A stretch of 64,000 bases of DNA from Streptomyces termitum (GCF_014650175.1 NZ_BMUL01000016.1:87529-151528), one strand, 5' to 3'; numbered from the stretch's first letter, positions 24,917 through 33,826 are shown. Numbers and translations are program-made. The notes: generated by a model from the letters alone, not told the origin.

Positions 24917-25471
24917 ATGGAGATGCCGAGGAACGACAGGTCGCCGGAGAGCCCCCCCGTCCTCATCGTGGGACAGGACGGAATGGCACTCGGCGACGCC
25001 CAGAGCGGCGACGAGTTCCGGGAGGTCCCGGTGACGGAAATGGTCGAGCAGCCTGCGAAGGTCATGCGGATCGGCAGCATGATCAAGCAGCTTCTGGAGG
25101 AAGTCCGGGCGGCACCTCTCGACGAGGCCAGCCGGGTCCGGCTGAAGGAGATCCACGCCAGCTCCGTGAAGGAGCTGGAAGACGGCCTCGCGCCGGAACT
25201 GGTCGAGGAACTGGAGCGGCTGTCCCTGCCGTTCACCGACGAGGCGATTCCCTCGGATTCGGAACTGCGGATCGCGCAGGCCCAGTTGGTGGGCTGGCTG
25301 GAGGGCCTCTTCCACGGCATCCAGACGGCGCTGTTCGCCCAGCAGATGGCGGCCCGCGCCCAGCTGGAGCAGATGCGGCGGGCCCTGCCGCCCGGCGCCT
25401 CGCACGACGACGAGGACGACCCGCGCGGACACGGGCACGGCCGGGCGACCGGTTCGGGGCCCTACCTGTAG
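24917..25471 (+). CDS. bpa: Bacterial proteasome activator Bpa (PafE, DUF2587)
   Basis: 184 residues from ATG 24917 (GTG 24899 is an alternative). The conserved four-helix core reads VTEMVEQPAKVMRIGSMIKQ, DEASRVRLKEIHASSVKELE and LFHGIQTALFAQQMAARAQLEQMRRALP. The family forms dodecameric ATP-independent rings that dock on the 20S proteasome through a C-terminal penetrating tail; here the C-terminus is GPYL, the HbYX-like position occupied by GQYL in mycobacteria. It promotes degradation of partly unfolded proteins. Monocistronic, bracketed by two hairpins. Confidence 0.93.
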   Translation: MEMPRNDRSPESPPVLIVGQDGMALGDAQSGDEFREVPVTEMVEQPAKVMRIGSMIKQLLEEVRAAPLDEASRVRLKEIHASSVKELEDGLAPELVEELERLSLPFTDEAIPSDSELRIAQAQLVGWLEGLFHGIQTALFAQQMAARAQLEQMRRALPPGASHDDEDDPRGHGHGRATGSGPYL

Positions 25472-25504
25472 GGCCGTGTCGTCGCACGTCGAACGATGAG
25501 TGTC

Positions 25505-25536
25505 CGAAGGGGCCCGGCGTCTGCCGGGCCCCTTCG
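25505..25536 (+). terminator. Hairpin terminator after bpa
   Basis: CGAAGGGGCCCGGC (25505-25518), loop GTCT, GCCGGGCCCCTTCG (25523-25536): a perfect 14-bp stem, followed by a region free of genes up to the convergent oxidoreductase stop. Confidence 0.8.
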
Positions 25537-25642
25537 CCGTGCGGGCCGGTCCGCCGGGCCTCTGGGGGCGGTACGGTCCTGCCCGCCGGACTCCAGGGCG
25601 TACGGCCCCGCCCGCCGGGCCCCTCCGGTGGGCGGGCCCGTG

Positions 25643-26623
25643 TCACGGCGCCAGCAGCAGCACCTTGCCGACGTGGGCGCCCGACTCCAGGATCCGGTGC
25701 GCCTCGGCCGCGTCCGCCATCGGCAGCGTCCGGTCCACGACCGGACGGACCGCCCCGCCCTCCACCAGCGGCCACACGTGCTCGCGGACGGCCGCGACGA
25801 TCGCCGCCTTCTCCTGCTCCGGGCGGGCCCGCAGCGTCGTCGCCATCACGGCGGCCCGCTTGGCGAGCAGCGCGCCGAGGTTCAGCTCGGCCTTGACCCC
25901 GCCCTGGAGGCCGATGACGACCAGGCGGCCGCTGACCGCCAGGGCCCGCACGTTCCGCTCCAGGTACTTGGCGCCCATGATGTCCAGGATCACGTCCGCG
26001 CCCGCGCCGTCCGTGGCCGCGTCCAGCTCCTCGACGAAGTCCTGGGTGCGGTAGTCGATCAGCACGTCCGCGCCGAGCTCGGCGCAGCGGGCCAGCTTCT
26101 CCGGGCTGCCCGCGGTGACCGCGACCTTCGCACCGACCGCCTTCCCGAGCTGGATCGCCATCGTGCCGATGCCGCTGGCCCCGCCGTGCACGAGCAGCGT
26201 CTCGCCCGGCCGCAGGTGGGCGATCATGAAGATGTTGGACCAGACCGTGCAGGCGACCTCCGGGAGCGCCGCCGCCGTCGCCAGGTCCACGCCCTTCGGG
26301 ACCGGCAGCAGCTGCCCGACCGGGACGGCGACCCGCTGGGCGTAGCCGCCGCCGGAGAGCAGCGCGCACACCTCGTCGCCGACCGACCAGCCGGAGACCC
26401 CGGGCCCGAGGGCCGCGATCCGGCCGGAGCACTCCAGACCGGGGTGGACCGAGGCGCCGGGCGGCGGATTGTAGAAGCCCTGCCGCTGGAGGACGTCGGC
26501 GCGGTTGACGGCGCTCGCCACCACCTCGACGAGGACCTCGCCCTCGCCGGGCACGGGATCGGGCGCCTCGGCCCAGACGAGGGCCTCGGGGCCGCCGGGT
26601 TCCGGAATCGTGATCGCATACAT
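25643..26623 (-). CDS. NADPH:quinone oxidoreductase (zinc-independent MDR family)
   Basis: 326 residues from ATG 26623. GroES-like domain with SAVNRADVLQRQGFYNPPPGAS and PGLECSGRIAALG, then a Rossmann domain with the nucleotide motif LLVHGGASGIGTMAIQLGKAVGAKV. The zinc ligands of alcohol dehydrogenases are absent, as expected for the QOR/PIG3 branch, which reduces quinones with NADPH. Ends HVGKVLLLAP as in that family. Monocistronic. Confidence 0.9.
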   Translation of the reverse strand: MYAITIPEPGGPEALVWAEAPDPVPGEGEVLVEVVASAVNRADVLQRQGFYNPPPGASVHPGLECSGRIAALGPGVSGWSVGDEVCALLSGGGYAQRVAVPVGQLLPVPKGVDLATAAALPEVACTVWSNIFMIAHLRPGETLLVHGGASGIGTMAIQLGKAVGAKVAVTAGSPEKLARCAELGADVLIDYRTQDFVEELDAATDGAGADVILDIMGAKYLERNVRALAVSGRLVVIGLQGGVKAELNLGALLAKRAAVMATTLRARPEQEKAAIVAAVREHVWPLVEGGAVRPVVDRTLPMADAAEAHRILESGAHVGKVLLLAP

Positions 26624-26706
26624 GGCGGCGAGGCTACTCCCGCCCCGCGCCGCGGTCCGGGAGGGGAGCCGCCGTCCGTCGGCGGGTCCGTCCCCGGCCG
26701 GGCGGG

Positions 26707-27798
26707 TCAGTCCTCCGGCGGGGTGCTGAGCGGGGTGACGGGGGCGGCCCGGACGATGGTGATGACCCGGTCCGTGAGCTGGAGCGGGCTGGCCGCCGGG
26801 TCGTCGTAGCTGAGCAGCCGGTGCCCGCGCAGCACGCTGACCACCAGGTCCTCGGTCTCCCGGACGCTGCGGCCCGCCTCGGCCTTGGTCACCGGGCGCT
26901 CGACGAGGTCGAGGCCGGAGCCCTGCTGGATCAGGTCCTCCATGACGGTGCCCGCGCTGGGGCTGAGCACCGAGAGGCCGAGCAGCCGGCCGGCGGCGGA
27001 GGCGCTGGTGATGACCGCGTCGGCGCCGGACTGGCGGAGCAGCGGCGCGTTCTCCTCCTCGCGGACGGCGGCGACGATCTTCGCTCCCCGGTTGAGCTGG
27101 CGGGCCGTCAGGGTCACCAGGACGGCGGTGTCGTCGCGCTGGGTGGCGATGACGATCTGCCGGGCCCGCTGCACCTCGGCCCGGAGCAGGACGCCGCTGC
27201 GGGTGGCGTCGCCGACGACGCCGACGAAGCCGTCCATGTTGGCCACCTCGATGACCTTGCTGGAAGGGTCGACGATGACGATCTGGTCCTTGCGGAGCCC
27301 GGTGGCGCAGAGGGTCTGGATCGCCGACCGCCCCTTGGTTCCGAAGCCGACGATCACGGTGTGGTCGCGCAAGTTGGACCTCCAGTGCTTCAGCCGGAAC
27401 TCCTCCCGGGTCCGCTCCGTGAGGACCTCAAGGGTGGTGCCGACCAGGATGATCAGGAACAGCACGCGCAGGGGCGTGATCACCAGGATGTTGACGAGCC
27501 GCGCGGAGTCGCTGTACGGGACGATGTCGCCGTATCCGGTGGTGGAGAGGGTGACGGTCGCGTAGTAGGCGCAGTCGAGGAAGTCGAGCGTCTCATCGGC
27601 GTTGTCGTGGTAGCCCCCGCGGTCCGCGTAGACGATGAGCACCGTCAGGAGGAGCACGCCGAGGGCCATGAGGATGCGGCGGCTGACCTGCCGGAGCGGG
27701 TCGACGCTCCGCCGGGGCAGCCGGATGCGTGAGCCGGTGACCTTCTCGTCCGCGTTGCGGGCCATGACGTCACGGCTGGGGAGTTTCACGTGAAACAT
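26707..27798 (-). CDS. Potassium channel family protein with RCK/TrkA-N domain
   Basis: 363 residues from ATG 27798 (MFHVKLPSRDVMARNADEK); ATG 27765 is an alternative. Ion-channel part: helix RILMALGVLLLTVLIVYAD, pore helix and selectivity filter in YYATVTLSTTGYGDIVPYS (TTGYGD), second helix VNILVITPLRVLFLIILVGTTLEVL. A TrkA-N Rossmann domain follows (HTVIVGFGTKGRSAIQTL, IVIVDPSSKVIEVANMDG, GVLLRAEVQRARQIVIATQRDD) and a TrkA-C-like end. The 27798 start has AAGGAG only 1-2 bp away, so the start is uncertain. Its first codons overlap both the moeA stop and a parS site. Confidence 0.88.
   Translation of the reverse strand: MFHVKLPSRDVMARNADEKVTGSRIRLPRRSVDPLRQVSRRILMALGVLLLTVLIVYADRGGYHDNADETLDFLDCAYYATVTLSTTGYGDIVPYSDSARLVNILVITPLRVLFLIILVGTTLEVLTERTREEFRLKHWRSNLRDHTVIVGFGTKGRSAIQTLCATGLRKDQIVIVDPSSKVIEVANMDGFVGVVGDATRSGVLLRAEVQRARQIVIATQRDDTAVLVTLTARQLNRGAKIVAAVREEENAPLLRQSGADAVITSASAAGRLLGLSVLSPSAGTVMEDLIQQGSGLDLVERPVTKAEAGRSVRETEDLVVSVLRGHRLLSYDDPAASPLQLTDRVITIVRAAPVTPLSTPPED
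27782..27797. promoter_or_regulatory. parS site overlapping moeA stop and the channel gene start
   Basis: AGTTTCACGTGAAACA contains the perfect 14-bp core (27783-27796). On the minus strand it supplies the last codons and TGA of moeA and codons 1-6 (MFHVKL) of the channel gene. Confidence 0.93.
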
Positions 27799-29168
27799 GC
27801 TCCTTCGGTGGCCTGCGGCCGGTCGGCCGTCGGCCAGGGGAGGGCGAGCGTCTCCGGTTCCCTGCCGGACGGCGCGCCTCCGGGCGGGACTACGGCCAGG
27901 GCGTGCGCGGCGGCGATGCCGCGCAGCATGGCCGGCCCGTTGTAGCGCAGGGGTACGAGGCCCCCGTCCCGGAAGACGACGGGCACGAGCCGGGTGTCGT
28001 ACGGGTGCCCCTGGACGGCCTCGCGCAGGGGGGCGGTGGCCGCCTCCGCCGGGGAGGCGGGCGCCCGGCCGGTGAGGGCGGTCAGCAGGGGCGCGGCGAG
28101 GGTGAGCAGGCCGGAGACGGCCGCCAGCGGGTTGCCGGGCAGCCCGACGAGGTGGCGGGCGGCGTCGAGGCGGGCCAGCAGCATCGGGTGGCCGGGGCGG
28201 ACCTTCACCCCGTCGACCAGGAGGGTCGCCCCGGCCCGGTCGAGGACCCGGTGGACGTGGTCGACCGGCCCGGCGGCGGTGCCGCCGGTGGTGACGACCA
28301 GGTCGGCGGCGGAGCCGGTGACGGCCGCGTGGAGGGCCTCGGCGTCGTCGCCGATCCGGCGGGTGCCGACGACCTCGGCGCCGAGCGCCGTCAGCCAGGG
28401 GCCGAGCATCGGGCCGAGCGCGTCCCGGATGAGGCCGTCCCGGGGGAGTCCGGCGGAGAGCAGTTCGTCGCCGAGGACGAGGACCTCGACCCTGGGCCGG
28501 GGGAGCACGGCGCAGGTGTCGTAGCCGGCGGCGGCGGCGAGGCCCAGGACGGCGGCGGTGACGGCGCACCCGGCGGGCAGCAGTTCGTCGCCCGCGCGGC
28601 ACTCCTGGCCCCGGGGCCGGATGTCCTGCCCGGCGACGACCTCGCGGAGCGGGTGCAGCCGCGCCGGGGAGGCGGTGTCCTCGGTGCGGGAGTGCTCGGT
28701 GCGCAGGACGGCGGTGGCGCCGGCGGGGACGCGGGCGCCGGTGGCGATCCGTACCGCCTCGCCGGGTGCGAGGGCCCCGGCCGCCGCGTGCCCGGCGAGG
28801 ACGGACTCCGCGCGGACGGTCCAGGGGCCGGGTCCGGCGACGGCCCAGCCGTCCATGGCGGAGCCGTCGAAGGAGGGGAGGTCGGTGAGGGCCCGCAGCG
28901 GTTCGGCGAGGGTGCGGCCGAGCGCCCGGTCCAGCGGTACGCGGACGGGCGGGCGGGCGGCGGCCGTACGGGCCCCGGCTCCGGCCCCGGCGGCGACGGC
29001 GCGCGCCTCGGACCAGGGGGTGGCCCGATGGTGCTCGTGGTCCCGGCCCTCGCTCCGGTCCCGATGCCCGTGCCCGGTTCCGTGCCCGGTTCCATGGCCG
29101 GTTCCGTGGCCGTCGTGGCGGGGGTCCCGCGCGGGCGCGGGCACGGGGGCGGGTTGTCCGGGCGTCAT
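27786..29168 (-). CDS. moeA: Molybdopterin molybdotransferase MoeA with His-rich N-terminus
   Basis: 460 residues from ATG 29168. MoeA domains follow in order: PVRVPLDRALGRTLAEPLRALTDLPSFDGSAMDGWAV, the GEAVRIATGARVPAGATAV beta-domain, the MogA-like domain with VVTTGGTAAGPVDHVHRVL and LLVDGVKVRPGHPMLLARL, and LVGLPGNPLAAVSGLLTL. It inserts molybdate into adenylylated molybdopterin. The first 50 residues are unusual: a Pro/Ala start and then HGTG units in tandem with many His and Asp. Coupled by 4-bp overlap to the upstream MobA-like gene. Confidence 0.92.
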   Translation of the reverse strand: MTPGQPAPVPAPARDPRHDGHGTGHGTGHGTGHGHRDRSEGRDHEHHRATPWSEARAVAAGAGAGARTAAARPPVRVPLDRALGRTLAEPLRALTDLPSFDGSAMDGWAVAGPGPWTVRAESVLAGHAAAGALAPGEAVRIATGARVPAGATAVLRTEHSRTEDTASPARLHPLREVVAGQDIRPRGQECRAGDELLPAGCAVTAAVLGLAAAAGYDTCAVLPRPRVEVLVLGDELLSAGLPRDGLIRDALGPMLGPWLTALGAEVVGTRRIGDDAEALHAAVTGSAADLVVTTGGTAAGPVDHVHRVLDRAGATLLVDGVKVRPGHPMLLARLDAARHLVGLPGNPLAAVSGLLTLAAPLLTALTGRAPASPAEAATAPLREAVQGHPYDTRLVPVVFRDGGLVPLRYNGPAMLRGIAAAHALAVVPPGGAPSGREPETLALPWPTADRPQATEGACFT

Positions 29169-30067
29169 CCGGCCTCGTCCTGTTCGGCCGCCCATCGCTG
29201 GGCGAGCGCGGCGGCCTTGCGGGCGGCCTCGGCGACCGCCTCGGCCGGGGCCGTACCTTCCTCGGCGGCCTTCGCCGCGGCGTAGCCGACGAGGAAGGTC
29301 GTGAGGGGTGCGGCGGGGCGGGCGACGCCGTGGGCGGCGTCCCGGGCCAGATCGAGCAGGACGCCGGTGTCGACGTCCAGGTCGATGCCCAGTTCGGTCT
29401 TGACTGCGGTGATCCATTCGTCCAGCACGGCACCATGGTCCCTGATCCGGGCACGGGCGGTGGCGATGTCCTCCCAGGTGTCGCAGTCGAAGGAGGCGAG
29501 CGGTGCGGCGGGGTCGGCCGGGACCTCGACGAGGCGGAGTCCGGCGGTGAGGGTGCGCAGGGGGAGGCCGTCGAGGCCCTGGTGCGCGGCGCGCGCGGTG
29601 TCGAGCGCGCGGCGCAGCGGGCCGGTGCGGTAGGCGGCGACGAGCGGCTGGCGGCGGCCCCCGGCGTCGGTGAGCAGGGCGGCCTCGGCCTCCGGGTCCG
29701 CGTCGAGGGCGGCGAGGAGCCGCCGGACGGTGGAGCCGTCGAGGAAGGGCAGATCGGCGGAGAGCGCGAGCAGGACCTCGGCGGGGGACCCGGTCGGGGC
29801 CCCTGTGGCGGGGGTGTGGAGGGCCATGAGGCCCGCGTCGAGGGCGGCCACGGGGCCGGAGCCGGGGTTCTCCTCGCGGGTCCAGCCGACGGGCCGGACG
29901 GTCGGGCGGGGGGCGCCGACGACCACGGTGCGGCCCGCCCCGGCGCAGGCGGCGAGCACCCGGTCGAGCAGGGGCCGGCCGCCGACCCGTACCCCTGGTT
30001 TGTCGACGCCGCCGAGGCGCCGGGCGGCGCCCCCGGCGAGCACGACGGCGTCATGTGCGGTGGTCAC
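29165..30067 (-). CDS. MobA-like NTP transferase fused to DUF6457-type domain
   Basis: 300 residues from GTG 30067 (VTTAHDAVVLAGGAARRLGG). The nucleotidyltransferase fold has the N-terminal LAGGAARRLGGVDKP NTP-binding motif, the metal-binding LLALSADLPFLDGS and the FDCDTWEDI segment typical of molybdenum cofactor guanylyltransferases. The final 90 residues (VLDEWITAVKTELGIDLDVDTGVLLDLARDAAHGVARPAAPLTTFLVGYA) form the small helical domain often found beside or fused to MobA in actinobacteria. Operon with moeA, so a role in Mo-cofactor maturation is well supported. Confidence 0.88.
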   Translation of the reverse strand: MTTAHDAVVLAGGAARRLGGVDKPGVRVGGRPLLDRVLAACAGAGRTVVVGAPRPTVRPVGWTREENPGSGPVAALDAGLMALHTPATGAPTGSPAEVLLALSADLPFLDGSTVRRLLAALDADPEAEAALLTDAGGRRQPLVAAYRTGPLRRALDTARAAHQGLDGLPLRTLTAGLRLVEVPADPAAPLASFDCDTWEDIATARARIRDHGAVLDEWITAVKTELGIDLDVDTGVLLDLARDAAHGVARPAAPLTTFLVGYAAAKAAEEGTAPAEAVAEAARKAAALAQRWAAEQDEAG

Positions 30068-30160
30068 CCCAGCAGTATGGGGCGCCGCCTTCCGGCCGTG
30101 CCCGGCGGTCTCCCCGTAGAGACGCGCCGGGCGGGTGCGCACGGGCCCGGGGGCCGTTCC

Positions 30161-31525
30161 TCAGAGGGTGCGGAGCAGGACCGCGGGCTGTTCGACGCAG
30201 TCCGCGACGTACCGCAGGAAGCCGCCGGCGGTGCCTCCGTCGCAGACCCGGTGGTCGAAGGTGAGCGAGAGCTGCACCACCTGCCGGACCGCCAGTTCGC
30301 CCTGGTGGACCCAGGGTTTGGGGATGATCCGGCCGACGCCGAGCATCGCGGCCTCGGGGTGGTTGATGATCGGCGTGGAGCCGTCCACCCCGAACACCCC
30401 GTAGTTGTTGAGGGTGAAGGTGCCGCCGGTGAGGTCGGCCGGGGTGAGGGTGCCCTGCCGGGCCGACTCGGTGAGCCGGCCGAACTCCCCGGCGAGCGAC
30501 TCGGCGGTCCGGCTCCCGGCGTCCCTGACCACGGGGACGACGAGTCCGCGCGGGGTCTGGGCGGCGAAGCCGAGGTGCACCCCGGGGAGCCGGACGATCT
30601 CGCGGGCGGCGGTGTCCACGGTGGAGTTCAGCTCGGGGAAGCGGGACAGGGCGTGGACGCAGATCCGGGCGAGGAGGGCGAGGACCGAGATCTTCGGTCC
30701 GCCCGCCGCGTTCATCGCGGCCCGTGTCTCCATGAGGGCGGTGGCGTCGGCGTCCACCCAGCAGGTCGCGTCCGGGATCTCGGCACGGCTCCGGGAGAGC
30801 TTGTCGGCGACGGCGCCGCGCACCCCGCGCAGCGGGATCCGCTCCCCCGCGACGGCCGGGGCGGGCGCGGCGGCCGGGGCGGGGGCCGCGGGCGCGGGCC
30901 GGTCCCGGTCGGCGAGGGCCCGCTCGACGTCGGCGCGCAGGATCAGTCCTTCGGGGCCCGAGCCGGGCACCCGCCGCAGGTCGAGGCCCTGGTCGCGGGC
31001 GAGTTTGCGCACCAGCGGGGAGATGACCGGGACGGGTCCCGGGGACCCGGCGGCCACGGGGACGGGTGTCACCGGGGCCGTCGGGGTGGGGCCGGCCGTC
31101 GTTGTCGGCGTGGGTTGGACGACGGCCGGGGTCCGGGGGTGGATCCGGCGGCGGCGGGCGGCGGGGCCGGCCGTGCCGTAGCCGACGAGGACGTTGCCCG
31201 AGTACTCGGACGAGACGGCGGAGGCGGCGGCGCCGGAGCCGTCCGCGTCCGGACCGGGGGCGGCGGCCGGACCGGCGGCGGCGCCGACGGCGACCGTCAG
31301 GAGCGGTGCCCCGACGGGCAGTTCGGTGCCCTCCTCGCCGAAGCGGGCGGTGACCACGCCCCCGTACGGGCAGGGCACCTCGACCATCGCCTTGGCGGTC
31401 TCGACCTCGACGACCGGCTGGTCGATCGCGACGACGTCGCCGACGGACACCAGCCAGCGGACGATCTCGGCCTCGGTGAGCCCCTCACCGAGGTCGGGGA
31501 GCTTGAACTCCAGGACCTGGGCCAT
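30161..31525 (-). CDS. bkdC: Branched-chain 2-oxoacid dehydrogenase E2, bkdABC-type cluster
   Basis: 454 residues from ATG 31525. Lipoyl domain with EVETAKAMVEVP (Lys about 42), subunit-binding domain VRKLARDQGLDLRRVPGSGPEG, Ala/Pro linkers, and catalytic core with LTFDHRVCDGGTAGGFL (active His and Asp present; a Cys replaces the usual Val/Leu at the centre). Its ATG shares one base with the E1beta stop (TGATG). Together with the operon at 9.5-13.1 kb, it gives the genome two complete E1-E2 sets in 24 kb. Confidence 0.93.
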   Translation of the reverse strand: MAQVLEFKLPDLGEGLTEAEIVRWLVSVGDVVAIDQPVVEVETAKAMVEVPCPYGGVVTARFGEEGTELPVGAPLLTVAVGAAAGPAAAPGPDADGSGAAASAVSSEYSGNVLVGYGTAGPAARRRRIHPRTPAVVQPTPTTTAGPTPTAPVTPVPVAAGSPGPVPVISPLVRKLARDQGLDLRRVPGSGPEGLILRADVERALADRDRPAPAAPAPAAAPAPAVAGERIPLRGVRGAVADKLSRSRAEIPDATCWVDADATALMETRAAMNAAGGPKISVLALLARICVHALSRFPELNSTVDTAAREIVRLPGVHLGFAAQTPRGLVVPVVRDAGSRTAESLAGEFGRLTESARQGTLTPADLTGGTFTLNNYGVFGVDGSTPIINHPEAAMLGVGRIIPKPWVHQGELAVRQVVQLSLTFDHRVCDGGTAGGFLRYVADCVEQPAVLLRTL

Positions 31526-32562
31526 CAGTTCCCCGCCTCCCACTGGAGCCGCGCGACCGCGTCCAGGACCCGGTCGACGCCGGGCAGGTGGTGCCGCTCC
31601 AGCATCGGCGGCGGGTAGGGGATGTCGAAGCCGGCGACCCGCAGGACCGGCGCCTCCAGGTGGTGGAAGCAGAGTTCGGTGATCCGGGCGGCGATCTCGG
31701 CGCCGGGTCCGGCGAAGCCGCCGGACTCGTGGACCACGACCGCGCGGCCGGTGCGCCGCACCGAGGCGGCGACGGTGTCCTCGTCGAAGGGGACGAGGGA
31801 GCGCAGGTCGACGACCTCCAGGTCCCAGCCCTCGGCGGTCGCCGCCTCGGCTGCCTCCAGGCAGACCGGCAGCGAGGGGCCGTAGGTGATGAGGGTGGCG
31901 CCGGTGCCGGGGCGGCGGACCACGGCCCGGCCGATCGGCTCCACGCGCGCGGGCGCCTCGGGCGACCAGTCGGACTTCGCCCAGTAGAGCCGCTTGGGCT
32001 CCAGGAAGACGACCGGGTCGTCGGAGGCGATGGCCTGCCGCAGCAGCCCGTAGGCGTCCTCGACGGTGGCGGGGGTGACCACGTGCAGGCCGGGGGTGGC
32101 CATGTAGTAGATCTCGGAGGAGTCGCTGTGGTGCTCGACGCCGCCGATCCCGCCGCCGTACGGCACCCGGATCACCATGGGCATCGGCATCGCGCCCCGG
32201 GTCCGGTTCCGCATCCGCGCCACGTGCGAGACGAGCTGCTCGAACGCCGGGTAGGCGAAGGCGTCGAACTGCATCTCCACCACCGGGCGGAGCCCGTACA
32301 TGGCCATGCCGACGGCCGTGCCGAGGATGCCCGCCTCGGCCAGCGGCGTGTCGGTGCAGCGGTCCTCGCCGAACTCCTTGGCGAGGCCGTCGGTGACCCG
32401 GAAGACGCCGCCGAGGGTGCCGACGTCCTCGCCCATCACGTGGACGGCCGGGTCCTCGGCCATCGCGTCGCGCATGGCGCGCTGGAGCGCCTGCGCCATG
32501 GTGGCCGGCTTGGGCCGGCCCGCCGCCCGGGCGGCCGCCGTGCCGCTCGTCGCCGTCGTCAT
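31525..32562 (-). CDS. bkdB: Branched-chain 2-oxoacid dehydrogenase E1 beta subunit, second copy
   Basis: 345 residues from ATG 32562, overlapping the E1alpha stop (ATGA). Motifs parallel those of the other copy: LGGVFRVTDGLAKEFGEDRC, DTPLAEAGILGTAVG, EMQFDAFAYPAFEQLVSH, PYGGGIGGVEHHSDSSE, and VVDLRSLVPFDEDTV. An N-terminal Ala/Gly-rich 20 residues is extra. Sequence differences from bkdG are spread across the protein, so the two operons are old paralogues, not a recent duplication. Confidence 0.93.
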   Translation of the reverse strand: MTTATSGTAAARAAGRPKPATMAQALQRAMRDAMAEDPAVHVMGEDVGTLGGVFRVTDGLAKEFGEDRCTDTPLAEAGILGTAVGMAMYGLRPVVEMQFDAFAYPAFEQLVSHVARMRNRTRGAMPMPMVIRVPYGGGIGGVEHHSDSSEIYYMATPGLHVVTPATVEDAYGLLRQAIASDDPVVFLEPKRLYWAKSDWSPEAPARVEPIGRAVVRRPGTGATLITYGPSLPVCLEAAEAATAEGWDLEVVDLRSLVPFDEDTVAASVRRTGRAVVVHESGGFAGPGAEIAARITELCFHHLEAPVLRVAGFDIPYPPPMLERHHLPGVDRVLDAVARLQWEAGN

Positions 32563-33707
32563 CGGTTCTCGTCCTCCGCGTCGAGTTCGGCCCGCAGCTG
32601 TGCCGCCTGTGCGCGCAGCTGCGCGGTCTGCTCGGCGTAGACGTGGGTGAAGAGGTCCATCGGGTCGAGCACCGGGTCGGCGTTCATCCGCTCGCGCAGC
32701 TCCGCGGCCATCGTCTCGGCGGCCTCGGCCGCCGCGCGCCGGCCGTCCTCGTCGAGCAGGCCGCGCTCGGTCAGCTCCCGTTCGAGGAGGAGCACCGGGT
32801 CGTGCGCCCGCCATGCCTCGACCTCGCCGTCGGCGCGGTAGCGGGTGGCGTCGTCGGCGTTGGTGTGGGCGTCGATCCGGTAGGTGATCGCCTCCACGAG
32901 GGTCGGTCCGCCGCCGCGCCGCGCGCGGGTGACGGCCTCGGTGAGGACCTGATGGACCGCGACGACGTCGTTCCCGTCGACCAGGCGGCCCGGCATGCCG
33001 TAGCCGACGGCCTTGTGGGCGAGCGAGGGGGCGGCGGTCTGCTTGGCGAGCGGCACGGAGATCGCGAAGCCGTTGTTCTGCACCAGGAAGACGACCGGCG
33101 CCTGCCAGACGGCGGCGAAGTTCAGGGCCTCGTGGAAGTCGCCCTCGCTGGTGCCGCCGTCGCCGACCATGGCGAGGGCGACGACGTCGTCGCCCTTGAG
33201 GCGGGCGGCGTGGGCCAGGCCCACGGCGTGCGGGAGCTGGGTGGCGAGCGGGGTGCACAGCGGGGCGATGCGGTGCTCGCGCGGGTCGTAGCCGGTGTGC
33301 CGGTCGCCGCGGAGCAGGGTGAGGGCCTCGACCGGGTCGAGGCCCCGGGCGACGGCCGCCAGGGTGTCCCGGTACGAGGGGAAGAGCCAGTCCCGCTCCT
33401 CCAGGGCGAGGGCGGCGGCGATCTCGCACGCCTCCTGGCCGGTGGTGGAGGGGTAGACGGCGAGCCGGCCCTGCTTGGTGAGGGCGGTGGCCTGGGCGTT
33501 GTACCGGCGGCCGCGGACCAGCTCCGCGTAGAGCCGGCGCAGCAGCGCGGGGTCGGCGTCGGCCGCGGCGTCCGTGCCGAGCACGCGCAGCGGCTCGGCG
33601 TCGGGCAGCAGCGGGGCGGGGTCGGTGCGGGGCCGCCAGGCGGGCGGCGTGGGCCGGTGGGCCTGGGCGGCGGACGGCTCCTGGACTGTCGAACTGCGCT
33701 GTTGCAA
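32559..33707 (-). CDS. bkdA: Branched-chain 2-oxoacid dehydrogenase E1 alpha subunit, second copy
   Basis: 382 residues if started at TTG 33707, which has GAGGAGG at ideal spacing; GTG 33716 and a longer start at 33776 are alternatives. TPP motif ALAMVGDGGTSEGDFHEALN ... QNNGFAIS; also TTGQEACEIAAALAL, FPSYRDTLAAVARGL and DAHTNADDATRYR. The N-terminal HRPTPPAWRPRTDPAPLLPD matches Streptomyces bkdA products as I recall them. Divergent from bkdR, with a PaaR-like palindrome and a DnaA box in the shared region. Confidence 0.92.
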   Translation of the reverse strand: MQQRSSTVQEPSAAQAHRPTPPAWRPRTDPAPLLPDAEPLRVLGTDAAADADPALLRRLYAELVRGRRYNAQATALTKQGRLAVYPSTTGQEACEIAAALALEERDWLFPSYRDTLAAVARGLDPVEALTLLRGDRHTGYDPREHRIAPLCTPLATQLPHAVGLAHAARLKGDDVVALAMVGDGGTSEGDFHEALNFAAVWQAPVVFLVQNNGFAISVPLAKQTAAPSLAHKAVGYGMPGRLVDGNDVVAVHQVLTEAVTRARRGGGPTLVEAITYRIDAHTNADDATRYRADGEVEAWRAHDPVLLLERELTERGLLDEDGRRAAAEAAETMAAELRERMNADPVLDPMDLFTHVYAEQTAQLRAQAAQLRAELDAEDENR

Positions 33708-33778
33708 CGAGTCCACCTCCTCGTGGGAGCGGGCATGAGACCCGAAGGCGGGCGGCGCGGGTGTGGCGCGCCTCACCT

Positions 33779-33792
33779 ACCGATTGTTCGGT
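33779..33792. promoter_or_regulatory. PaaR-like palindrome between bkdA and bkdR (one mismatch)
   Basis: ACCGATTGTTCGGT differs by one base from the paaN operator at 36736-36749. It lies about 70 bp before the bkdA start. Could be a third site of the same regulator or chance. Confidence 0.45.
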
Positions 33793-33826
33793 CGTGGAGG
33801 CATTTTGGCTACAGGCGCCTTCAGCC

